Positions 1 to 10,120 of a stretch of 64,000 nt of DNA are shown here, in pieces; position 1 is the stretch's first letter, and every line of letters begins with the position of its first letter. A program made the translations under genes and the position numbers. Location of the stretch: assembly GCA_010093515.1 (NCBI GenBank), contig MU001675.1, positions 250,275 to 314,274 on the forward strand, in the 5' to 3' direction. Under the pieces are notes generated by a model that saw only the letters and a program-made list of their open reading frames with translations, was not told the origin of the DNA and did no database searches. This DNA comes from Lineolata rhizophorae. Lineage: Eukaryota > Ascomycota > Dothideomycetes > Lineolatales > Lineolataceae.

Positions 1-238
1 AGGGAGGAAAAGCTCGTGCGTCCTCTTCAAGTATCCATTGTACAAGGAAGTCCTCTTGCTCTGGTGTCAATCGTTGTTGGTATACGTGGCTGGTTTGGCT
101 GTTCTGTGTGCCTCGTACACGGGCAGAGAAGGTAGCTTGAGGGATGTTGTACGCCTTTGCAGCAGCTCTTTGACTAGTAAAAACACCAGCATTAAGATCG
201 CGGATAGCTGCTTGAATAGATTCTTCACGGTTGTCCAT
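1..238 (-). mobile_element. pogo/Fot-type DDE transposase, N-terminal part (cut by window edge)
   Basis: Read on the minus strand from the ATG at 238, an uninterrupted frame of 79 codons runs off the left edge. It begins MDNREESIQAAIRDL, continues through a psq-type helix-turn-helix (SQRAAAKAYNIPQATFSARV, about residues 27-46) and enters a CENP-B/Tc5-type DNA-binding segment (RLTPEQEDFLVQWILEEDAR, about residues 58-77). This order is the classic start of fungal Tc1/mariner-pogo (Fot, Tigger-like) transposases that have a DDE_1 catalytic domain. The DDE core lies outside the window. No frame break is seen in the visible part, so the copy could be fairly young. A host gene derived from such a transposase cannot be excluded. 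The domain assignment is from recognised sequence pattern, not from a search. Confidence 0.8.
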
Positions 239-1400
239 TTTGGCAGTGTGGGTGGTGAGAAAACACGTGTTTTGTTGAGGGTGTTGAGTTCTGGGCAGTG
301 AGTTGGAACCCCGGGTGACTCGGAACCCGGTCAGCTAGCTTATTCATTCTTTTGCCCAGGACTATTTCTCGCAAAGCCGACGAGTGGGTCCCTAAAATGT
401 GGGGGCCAGGGGTTTGCCATCCCTGGGTTTGCTAGTCAGGGGCCCCGCCCTGAAACCATGATGCGACAGGCGGTCGCTTTGCAACACGATTCGTCCGCTC
501 CGGCGCCTGGCCCAGTCAGCGCAGCAGCTTTCGGACCCACTCGCCTGTCAGGGCGCCAGCCCGCCGTAAGCCGCCCGGCAAGCATCGTCTCAGAGAGGTT
601 TCAAGCCGAAGGCCCAGGCAATAGGGTCCGCCGCTGCGAAGCCACTGGGCCAGCTGCCTGTGCGCGCGCGCGATACGCCCGGCTTGGGGGGCGGGGGGGT
701 TGTTCGACGTCTTGGCGGAACCTGATTCCTTTCTGTCGCAGCGGAGGCTCTGGTCGCGGCGAAGTGGTGTGATCTTGCTAGCATTGGGTGTCGACTGCTA
801 GGTCCGCTACGGCTCGTGGCGGGCAAAGGGTGCCCTTTTGTAACTCGTGGTGGAGCTTTTCTCTTGTTGGCGGAAAGGGTCCCTGGCCCGCGACTAAGCC
901 CATCACCCCAGCAATTATAACCTATTCTTTTTTGTTTCCACATCTCCTGTCCTGCTTGCTCGACGCTTTTACGTCGGTTTCTTCCTTTCCTTCTTGGCTC
1001 GGGTTGTGAATGCGTTGCGTCGTGCTTTGCTCTCCCTTTACCCGGACGGCAGGTCGACCTTTTCCGCACTTCGCTCCTGGAGTTTGACCTTGGTCTTCCA
1101 GTGCTGGCACTCTTTGTGTAGGTGAGCTCAACCACGACCATCAATACTCTCGTTCATAATTTGAAAATCCCCTCAACTAACAATCGCCATGACGAACGGT
1201 TAGATACTTGTTCGCTTCATTGTCGCTCCTTTACCTGTTCAATTCTCCTCTTTCCGCCAGGGGCCCATCCAGCTGGCTCTGGGGCCGCGAGCGTCTCTTC
1301 ATTTAATCCTTTTTGTGGGAGCGCTCGCAGCAAAACGGCTTAGAAAAAAGCCTTCCGAATCATTTCTAGACTGACCGGCCGCGCAAAAGTTCCAGCACAA
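239..1400. other. Intergenic: transposon 5' flank and noxB upstream region
   Basis: No convincing gene. The part up to about 440 probably still belongs to the pogo-type element. It contains a short imperfect palindrome near 408-428 (CCAGGGGTTTGCCATCCCTGG), which could lie in a terminal inverted repeat, but the other end is outside the window so this cannot be tested. The rest is the likely promoter and leader of noxB and is pyrimidine-rich towards the start codon. Short open frames here overlap on both strands and look like chance. Confidence 0.5.
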
Positions 1401-3458
1401 ATGTCCGTTGTCAACAGTTTAACCGGCAAGGAGCGCTCGCGATGGCCGCCTCTTACGCGCATGTTGATGGCGGGGGAGATGTCGGGCGAACCGCCGCGGG
1501 CGCTGACGTGGAGGGAAAAGGTCGACCGGTGGTACGTACAGCTTTATATGAGGAGGACGACAATATGGAAGGGAGAATACATGCTTACGACGGCTTTGTA
1601 GGATGGTGAACGAAGGGTATAGACGGGTGTTCGTCGGCGTGTTCATGTTGTTGCATGCAATGGTGTTTGCGTTTGGCTTCATGAATTACCAAGTAAAGGT
1701 TAGTAATATCAGTATTGGAAGCAGCAGCAAGAAGACGAGAAGGCGGAGCTGAGCCGACCGCGGCCGGAACGAACGGGAATGTTGACCCCCTCAATAGGAT
1801 AACCTCAATGGCGCCCGCGATACATTCGGCCTCACATACCCGATAGCACGTTCCGCTGCGCTAGTCCTCCACGTCGATGTTGCCCTGGTCCTATTCCCCG
1901 TCTGCCGTACTCTCATTTCGCTTGCGCGTCAGACGCCGCTCAACGGCGTGATCCAATTCGACAAAAACATCACCTTCCACAAGTTGACGGCATGGTCTAT
2001 TGTTTTCTTCAGCTGGGTGCACACCGTCGCACATTGGAACAACTTGGCCCAATTCAGCGCGAAGAATGGGCTCGGTTTTATGGGCTTCATTTTGGGCAAC
2101 CTGTCAACGGGCCCCGGATGGACTGGCTATGTGATGCTGATTGCGCTTATGGCCATGGTTTTCACCTCGATCGAGAAGCCGCGCCGCGCCAACTACGAGC
2201 GATTCTGGTACACACATCACTTCTTCATCGTGTTCTTCATCTTCTGGTCATTCCACGGCGCGTTTTGCATGATCAAGACGGATTTCGCGCCCTTTTGCGC
2301 CGGCATCGGCGTCTTCTGGCAATACTGGATGTGGGGCGGCTTCATCTACCTGGCGGAGCGTGTCGCGCGCGAGTGGCGCGGCAGGCACAAGACGTTCGTG
2401 TCCAAGGTCATTCAGCATCCGAGCAACGTGTGCGAGATCCAGATCAAGAAGGAGAACACAAAGACTCGCGCTGGACAGGTGAGTTCGCAGACCCCTTTCC
2501 ACACCCTCTAGAGTACTCTTCGAATTAAGCGTATGGGACAACTCGTAGCTAATACGCACCGTAGTATATCTTCCTCTGCTGCCCGGAGGTGTCCGTCTGG
2601 CAATACCACCCCTTCACGCTCACGTCCGCTCCCGAAGAGGACTATATCTCCGTGCACGTCCGCTGCGTAGGCAACTTCACCAAAGCGCTCGCCAAATCCC
2701 TCGGGTGCGAATTCGAGAAGCGTGGTTCCGGCGCCAAGGGTGCTGGCGGTGCCGCTCCAGGCGTTCCGCAAGTAAAAGGCGTGGCCGAGGACGCGGCGGG
2801 TGCGGACCCGGCTCTGCGGCGCGTGTTGCCCCGTGTGTATATCGACGGCCCCTTTGGCAGCGCCTCTGAGGACGTGTTCAAGTTCGAGATCGCGGTCCTG
2901 GTCGGCGCGGGTATCGGCGTGACACCGTTCGCGAGTATCCTGAAGAGCATTTGGTACCGGATCAACTATCCGCAGGGCAAGACGCGGCTGCGCAAGGTGT
3001 ACTTCTTCTGGATCTGCAGGGACTTTGGCAGCTTTGAATGGTTCAGGAGTTTGCTGCTGGCGATCGAGGCGCAGGATTTGGACGACAGAATCGAAATCCA
3101 CACTGTGAGTTGAGCCGGTGCTCTCATGCGCATTATTCTACCACGAAGGAAGATACCATTTACTAATGAAACCTTCAAATAGTACCTCACCGCCAAGATC
3201 AAGGCCGACGACGCGACCAATATCATGATCAACGACGCCAACGCCGAGCAGGACGCCATCACGGGTCTACGCGCCCCGACAAACTTCGGCCGCCCCAATT
3301 GGGACATGATCTTCAAGTCGATCCGCAAGATCCACGCCCCGGCCGAGGCCGGCGTCTTCTTCTGTGGGCCCAAAGTCCTGGGTTCCGTGCTCCACGTGAA
3401 GTGCAATATGTACTCGCAACCAGGGTTCAACTTCGTGTGGGGGAAGGAGAACTTTTAA
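1401..3458 (+). CDS. noxB: NADPH oxidase, NoxB/Nox2 type (superoxide-generating)
   Basis: Membrane flavocytochrome that passes electrons from NADPH through FAD and two hemes to oxygen, giving superoxide. In filamentous fungi NoxB acts with a tetraspanin and NoxR in spore germination and penetration structures. Model: exons 1401-1531, 1602-1698, 1798-2478, 2565-3104 and 3183-3458, 574 aa. The N-terminus (EKVDRWMVNEGYRRVF) leads into the first membrane helix. The ferric-reductase-like membrane domain has paired histidines in WVHTVAHWNN and RFWYTHHFF. It is followed by the FAD-binding WQYHPFTLTSAP, the NADPH pyrophosphate loop GAGIGVTPFASIL, a CGPKVLG segment and the C-terminal aromatic FNFVWGKENF. 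The long N-terminal extension and lack of EF hands match NoxB rather than NoxA or NoxC. The first start codon in this frame was taken; the first 25 or so residues are poorly conserved, so the start is less certain than the rest. Confidence 0.93.
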
Positions 3459-5228
3459 AGGCATGGAACCGTTTGGTTGGAGAGATGTTTTGTTGGTATA
3501 TTGTTGACTGTGTACTGCGTTGTTCGGTGAGTGGTTTTGTCGGATAGCCTGGGTTGTTGGTTAAACGGTGGACGAAACTTATTGACTCGACTGTCTTGAT
3601 TCCCTTTTCTGATTTCTATTTTTCTCTTTCTTTCACTTGTCTTTGATTCCAAAGTTTTTGCAGTAGATTGTATTGGGCTCGGAGTACCGCGCAGCATAGC
3701 TAGTCGAATATACCTGACGGGATAGCTCCCACATACAACTGGAAAAATGAGAAAAGCGGTCTTAATACAATACTACTGGGCTTTACATAAGAATATCAAT
3801 TCGGGATGTGAAGTTAAAATTACAAGTTTCATTGCCCTGTGCTGAGAAGTGCTTATTTCAACACCAGGGTCCATTAACTTTCCCCAAGCAGCAGGTATGC
3901 CGAAGCATTTCACTTGCCATTCTGTCAGCTTGCTCTATAGTGATGACTGCAGGAAATGGAAAGCTGCTTTCCCCGCACTCCAGCGATTACTGAGCTTTAC
4001 ACCAACACCAACATGTAAGCCGCCCTCCCGGCATATCATTGTGCTAGGGACTAGTGATTAACCTTCGTCTTTAGATAGCTAGGTGATTGACAGGTACAAC
4101 TTTTGCTGTCAAATGAGTGGACTGATCAATCCACTGATAGTGTCACTTATTCCATCAAGTAAATCTACCCAATAGAGGCGGCCCAGTATCTCGCAATCAA
4201 TCGTAGGGCTCGAGATTAAGTATCTAGAAACCCACCTTTGGCAATAAAATCTTATTCGTCCCAAATTATCCCGAGAATTTGGCCGTCAGCCCCAAGACAC
4301 ATGCACACCAGCCCTCTGTGCATCAAGTAGGTAGCTTATAAACGCCCATCCTCCACCTTTCGAGGGAGGTAGGGATAGGTAGCTCCGTCCTCCCACTCTT
4401 GCGTACAACCCCCTGTCACCGCTTTCGAAGCTCCAGAACACACGAACCTCTCCGCCCGTTATCACGCCAAGGTGGGGCTTATCTCCGCCATTGGCCCGCC
4501 CGCCCAGCCCCGCGCGTCATGCCAAGAGGCCGGACGTTTATCCCAGCGGAGCGAAAGCCGTCCCACTGCACACTCGAAGCTACAGGCCGTTTTTCCCTTT
4601 GGCGCAACGCGCGCGCTCGCGGTCGATCATGGATCAGGCGGGAAAGCGCTATTGTCAATCTCACCTTGCGCATATGTGCGAGCGGGCGGCGAGCCTGGGG
4701 ATAGGAGCGTGGCTCCCTTGCCAGGCATGAGGATGGGGGGACAGGGCAGGGTAGAGGTTGGATGATCCCACGATGAGGTGTGGTTCCATGGGGAGACACA
4801 GACCCTTGTTGACGTCGTACTTGCCGCAATGATGGACCGTCGCGCATGGGGGATTGACAAACACGCTCGACATGGATGGGGTCGGGCGATTTATATCGAC
4901 TTGTGTGCGCGCGCGCAGACCCTGTGCCACACCTTTGCCATCCCTTCCTCTTTCTCAACTCGCACCGCGACGTTGCTCCGACTATTTTATTTCTTCTCGG
5001 CCTCCATCTTTACTGTTGTTGGAACAGAAGGGCCGTGTTTTAGGAACGTCACCGGCTACAGGTCCACTCTGACGTTAACTACAATTCAGTTGGAACCGAT
5101 CTATAAAAGGGCCGACTTGCCCGCCGAACAATTGGCGCCTTGTAAGACTGGCGTTTATGTGAGCTGGCACACGCTCCACGAAAGATTTGGAAGGGTTTTA
5201 GACGGTGAAGGTGTGAGCAGCGAAGGCG
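3459..5228. other. Intergenic region, noxB 3' side and carrier promoter
   Basis: About 1.8 kb with no supported gene. The first 300 bp are T-rich and probably the noxB 3' UTR. Between about 3.7 and 4.3 kb the sequence is AT-richer, without recognisable coding or repeats. From 4.4 kb it becomes GC-richer. Short overlapping frames there show no family signature. Confidence 0.6.
5102..5108 (+). promoter_or_regulatory. Probable TATA box of the Dal5-like carrier
   Basis: TATAAAA lies 127 bp before the start codon at 5229. Position and match to consensus fit a core promoter with a leader of roughly 80-100 nt. Confidence 0.5.
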
Positions 5229-7017
5229 ATGATGAGCGACGAGGAGAAGGGAAGCGGCAAGATCCCGCTCGACGACCAGAACGGCAGTGTCCAGGAGCCG
5301 GACATCCCTCCGATTGATCATGAGGCGGAGCGAAAGCTGGTTCGGAAGCTTGATCTGTGCATTATTCCCATGGTGATGGTGTTGTACCTGTTCAGTTTTC
5401 TTGACCGGTGAGTACTGATTCCCGCTCAGTTCATGTTCTTCATTGCCCTCCCAATTCGGATACCTCTCAGCATCTTCCCATCGCGCAAATCGTTCGTATG
5501 AACCTGCACTAACTCTACACAAGAGTCAACATTGGCAATGCTAGACTCTACGGCCTTGAAGAAGACCTCAACCTCAACAGCTCTCAATTTCAAACTGCCG
5601 TCTCCCTCCTCTTCGTCACGTACATTCTGTCAGAGCTACCCTCGAACCTTGTCCTCAAGAAGATCCGCCCTTCGCGCTGGATCTCCTTCATCACAACGGG
5701 TTGGGGCATCGTGGCGACGCTAACGGGCGTGTGCCAGAACTATGGCGGGCTCATCGCGTGTCGGCTGATCCTGGGCGCGCTCGAAGGTGGCCTGTTCCCC
5801 GGCATGACCATCTATCTGACCTTCTTCTACACTAAGAGCGAGCTGGCGCTGCGCGTAGGGTACCTGTTCGTCAGTGCGGCGCTAGCGGGGGCGTGTGGCG
5901 GCTTGTTGGCATATGGGATTGGGCACATGGATGGCGTGCAGGGCATGAGCGGTTGGAGGTGGATCATGATAATCGAGGGGCTTCCGACGTGCGTTTCCTT
6001 CCTCACTTGCCAATTCCTACTGTTCATTGGACAACCAAGTGCGTGTGGTCCACAAAATTTAACAAATCTTTCAGCTTCGTCCTCGGCATCGCTAGCTGGT
6101 GGCTCCTAGCCGACAACTATGAGACGGCGTTCTACCTGACGCACGAGGAAAAGCACCTGATGCAGATCCGGCGCGAGCGCCAAATCGGGCACACCACATC
6201 TGCGCAGAAGTTCCACCGCTCTGACGTCAAGAAAGGCCTGTTCGACTGGAAGATCTGGGCCTTTTGCTTCGGCCAGTTCGGCGTCGACACCATGCTCTAC
6301 GGCTACTCAACGTTCTTGCCCACAATCATCCGCGGCATCGACTCGAGCTACTCCTCCGCCATCGTTCAGGTCCTCACCATCCCGTGCTATGCCCTTGGCG
6401 CTATCGCCTACCTAATTATCGCGCACTTCTCCGACAAGCAGCAGATGCGCGGCGTGTATGCCGTAGCGTTTGGCATCATTAGTATTGTCGGATATGGCAT
6501 GTTAATGAGCGATTCAGGGTCTGGAGTGCACTATGGCGGTTGTTTCTTGGTGGCCCTGGGTCTATACGTGTGCGTGGGTTTGCCATTGGCGTGGCTACCG
6601 ACCAACAATCCACGATACGGGAAGCGTACGACGGCGACTGGTCTGCAGCTCAGCATCGGGAATTGCGCAGGAATTATGTCGAGTTTTGTAAGTACCCTAA
6701 CCAGCCGATTCAGCGGGCTCTATACAGTCAACTTCTTTATTATGACCCGCTTTCGTGAACCTGTCGTAGTGGATGCCATACTGACTTGTGCCAAGCTCTA
6801 TCCCTCTGAGGAAGGCCCGCGCTATATTCGGGGCCACGCGGTCACACTCGGCATGGTTGGCTTCGCCATCTTGGTCTACGCCTTTATGGTGTGGTACTTT
6901 TCGCATGTGAACCGCCGGCGGCTGCGAGGTGGCGAGGACGCCAAGGTGGCAGGCATGACCGAGGAAGAAATCGCCGAGATGGGTGATAGTAGTCCAAGGT
7001 TCATTTATACTATCTAA
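5229..7017 (+). CDS. MFS carrier of the Dal5/allantoate permease (anion:cation symporter) family
   Basis: Plasma-membrane proton symporter of organic anions; relatives carry allantoate, nicotinate, pantothenate or similar vitamins and nitrogen sources. Model: exons 5229-5407, 5524-5988, 6075-6687 and 6796-7017, 492 aa, the family's usual length. Landmarks: KLDLCIIPMVMVLYLFSFLDR followed by VNIGNARLYGLEEDL across the first intron; SELPSNLVLKKIRPSRW; the GLIACRLILGALEGGLFPG helix; a central loop with HRSDVKKGLFDWKIWAF; PTNNPRYGKRTTATG; and GPRYIRGHAVTLG near the end. Two ATGs are adjacent (5229 and 5232); either may be used. The substrate cannot be told from the sequence. The last intron is 108 bp and stays open in frame, so splicing there rests on family conservation (SF then LYPSEEGPRY). 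A paralogue of the same family lies at 18.9 kb. Confidence 0.88.
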
Positions 7018-7943
7018 GACAAGAGGGCGTAGAATCAATGCTGGTGCGTATTTGTCGTTGGACGAGCAGGGCGTCAAGATAGCGAATGTCATAGACGATA
7101 AAGTTGGATGCGAGCAGGATTGCCCAGGTAACTCAGTATGCAAAACGATTGTTCTTATTTCATCCATAAAATTCTCCATTTTTCTCTGTTCATCTTGATC
7201 CTGCCCCTTGTTTTCTGGAGCTCTTGTTGGATCTCGCAATCGCCTAACAGTATAAGCCATAATGTTCTTTTAACGCTGACAAATGAGACCAAACCCGGCA
7301 CTACGTAGGCCGGTATGGAGAAGAAAACGAGGTAAGGAATGGAGAAATGCGGATGGAATAACAGGTCGTCCTTAGAGAATGTAGGAAAAAGTTGGCACAA
7401 CGGGACTGAGCCGCCTAACAGCTGAAAGTACCCAGATTCTATCAGATTGAAACGAAACGGTAAAATGCAGGACTGACACCAAAACCAACATTGACGCATA
7501 ACTTGTACAAGAAAGCCGGTAGGTGACATGAGAGTGACAAGGAAAGTCGCAGAGACATCTCAAGTAAACAGCGATGGCCAAGAGCGACGACTTCATCTCG
7601 GCGGGCTGGATACCCGCCGACAAGGCCAAGGCTAAACAGCAACAGTATCGTTATTGCGAGGCAAGAGGAAGGCATTCACTCTCTAGCCCGAAAGGCATGA
7701 CGCAGTGCTGCGCACATTTCCGCGACGCAGACGCGTGTGCAGAGTCATGCGTTTTCCCGAGATTGTCATTTCTTTGCAATCAAGTAGCAAAGGGGATGAA
7801 ATCCAAAGAGTCAACTGATTTTGGGATAGGGGTCGGGAAGCAGTAAGACAAGTCGAGGGTCTTCAGCAATCACCAGCCTCGTCTTTCCGTCGATTGATGA
7901 CGCAAAAACAGTGCATCCGATTGAAGGGGCCACCACAGAGGCT
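7018..7943. other. Intergenic between two convergent carrier genes
   Basis: The 3' flanks of two converging genes. Frames on both strands are short and show no family features. An 85-codon stretch on the plus strand at about 7.57-7.85 kb was judged chance. No repeat or RNA gene seen. Confidence 0.6.
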
Positions 7944-10120
7944 TCAAGCTCCACCTCGTCGGTCCCCCATCCGCACTTCCTCGATATCGTCGTCGCCAGA
8001 CACCACTACAGTCGGCGGTACGCGCGGCGATGCGACACTCTCCGGGGGTGACATGGGCGTGCACATCCCAGGCGTCAGGGTCGCCTTGCTCACGTCCCTA
8101 GATGGGTCCATGAGTGTGGAGCCACCACTTATGTTGCCCTTTTCCGGGTCGCGTCCCTCGCTCGTCGCAGTCTGCCTTCGGAGGCAGACCCAGCTCGCAA
8201 ACATGCACGCCGCGCTCGCGCCGAGGCAGATGCCGCTCCAGATCTGCACGGTGCGGTAGCTGTTGAACGAAGTGACGAGCTGGCCCGCGATGAGAGGGCC
8301 CAATAGCGCCGGGATCGCAGCGATGGTGTACATCATGCCGACCCACTGGCCCAGCTTGGACTGCTGCTTCCTACACTTGCCGAGGATGTTGGCAACGGAG
8401 GCCGGGGGCAGGCCGATGACGACGCCGGAAAAGATGCCGAAGAGGATGACGAAGGCGACGGTCATGCCAACCGAGGACACGGTCATCCAGAGGGCAAGCA
8501 CGAGGACGGATGCGATAGCCGTGCAGACGGAATGCACGAGGACGGCGCCAAATCTGGAGCGGCATGTTAGCGAGTGCGGTTCTGCAAAATGGCGGGTACG
8601 TAACTTCATTCTGCAAGCGCATGAAAGAGTAACAATACTCACTTCTCCGACGCGAAAGCGGACCCGACGCGGCCGATGGAGCTGCTGATGTTCATGATGG
8701 CTAGTAGCCAAAACGTGCGGATAGCGTCGTCCTTGACCTCGCCTTGCATTTCGACGTGGCTGACGGTTCCAGGCACGCTATCCTTCTTCCCGAAGCCATG
8801 AACGGCCGCCCACTACGAGAACAAAATTCAATCAGCATCCAGAAAAGTCGCGAGTCAAAAATACAACGGCGCAATGCTTACCTCCTCGAGATTGAAGAAC
8901 ACAGCGTAGAAACCGAAGAACATAAATGCAATAGCAGCAACCATAAAGGCGTACGCCTTATTCTGAAAAGCGTGCAGATCCACCCACACGGTCAACTTTC
9001 TGTCAAACCACTTCTCCGGCTTCCTCGTGATGTGGGCCGGGCTCGGGACCGCCAACAACCAGGCGCACAGCGCCGTGAACCCGACGACGGCCGCGACACA
9101 ATACACAGCCTTGTTGAAGCCAATCTGGCCCAGCAGGAACTTAGTCATCATCGGATAGATGAATCCAGCTGTTGGTTTGGTGGTTAGCCGTCCCAGCCAA
9201 TCATGTGAAAAGGGGTCATGACTCAGACAGATATAAAACACCCAAACTCACCAACGCTGGCGCCAGACGCGACGACGCCGATAGCGAATGCTTTTTTGTG
9301 GTGGAACCATGTGGCCACAACTGTGAGACATCAAAATTTTCACATGTCAGCTTTGATTCCGATAATTGAACCAACCCGACCCCCTTTTCGTTTCTTGATG
9401 GCTCTTGCGCTGTCCCTGACTCACAAAATTGCCGAAGCCATCAAGCCACAGCAAAAAGCAAAACCCAGACCAAAACGCCACATTCCGCACCGACTGAACG
9501 GAAACGAGCGGGAAAGTGCACGTACCTTGTGAACTAGCGACAAATAGGCAAGCCATGCCCAAGCCCAACAAGAGACCCTGGAAGCCGACGACGCCGGCAA
9601 AACGCTCTCCACCAGACCAACTTTCCTGTACGACGCCAAGCAGGAACATACCGAGCGTAACGAGGGCACCACCAACGCCGATGAGCAAGCGTGCGTAGCC
9701 GGCATCAAGCAGGCGGCCCATCACGGCCGACAAGGCCAGCACTTCAAAGCATTCGAGCGCCCCGATCAGGTTGAGCCGCAAATCCGACTGGCCGGACAAG
9801 AAGTGCTGCTTGTAGAAGGACATGAAGGTACCAAAGGCGTTGACGAGACCCCAGCTGTTGAACATGAGGAAAAAGCAACCGATTAAGCAACCCCAGGCGC
9901 GCCACTCGTGCGGCCATTCGGGTTCGTCGTGATGGTCCTGGTTCGTCGTCGCGGCCTTTTCTCCTGAGGTCGGGGCCGTGTTCGTCGTATCGTCGACTGC
10001 GAGCGTGGTCGAATCAACAGCTTCCATGGGAAACGCTGGAGTAGAAGAAATTGATGTCCTTCTGCTGCTGCTCGTGTAGAACGACTTGGATTTCCTCGGA
10101 GCCATCTTGAGAGTCGGCAT
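7944..10120 (-). CDS. MFS carrier, monocarboxylate transporter-like (MCT/SLC16-type)
   Basis: Twelve-helix membrane carrier of the fungal monocarboxylate porter-like group (Mch/Esbp6 relatives); the real substrate is unknown and many members do not carry monocarboxylates. Minus-strand exons: 10120-9526, 9320-9252, 9168-8882, 8812-8643 and 8553-7944, 576 aa. A Ser/Thr-rich cytosolic N-terminus of about 80 residues precedes WPHEWRAWGCLIGCFFLMFN, equivalent to the family's conserved 'DGGWRAW' entry into helix 1. Further landmarks are NAFGTFMSFYKQHFLSG, FHHKKAFAIGVVASGASV, a long central loop (KPEKWFDRKLTVW) and GRVGSAFASEKFGA. The C-terminal tail is about 100 residues, hydrophilic and Ser/Pro-rich. 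All four introns have GT..AG ends and keep the frame. The second and fourth fall in conserved transmembrane segments, so those junctions are fairly safe. Transcribed towards the upstream Dal5-like carrier; no evidence of shared regulation. Confidence 0.85.

Noticed and set aside
590-1144. 184-codon minus-strand frame upstream of noxB
   Set aside because: Low-complexity basic translation, overlapping open frames on the other strand, and it lies where the noxB promoter is expected.
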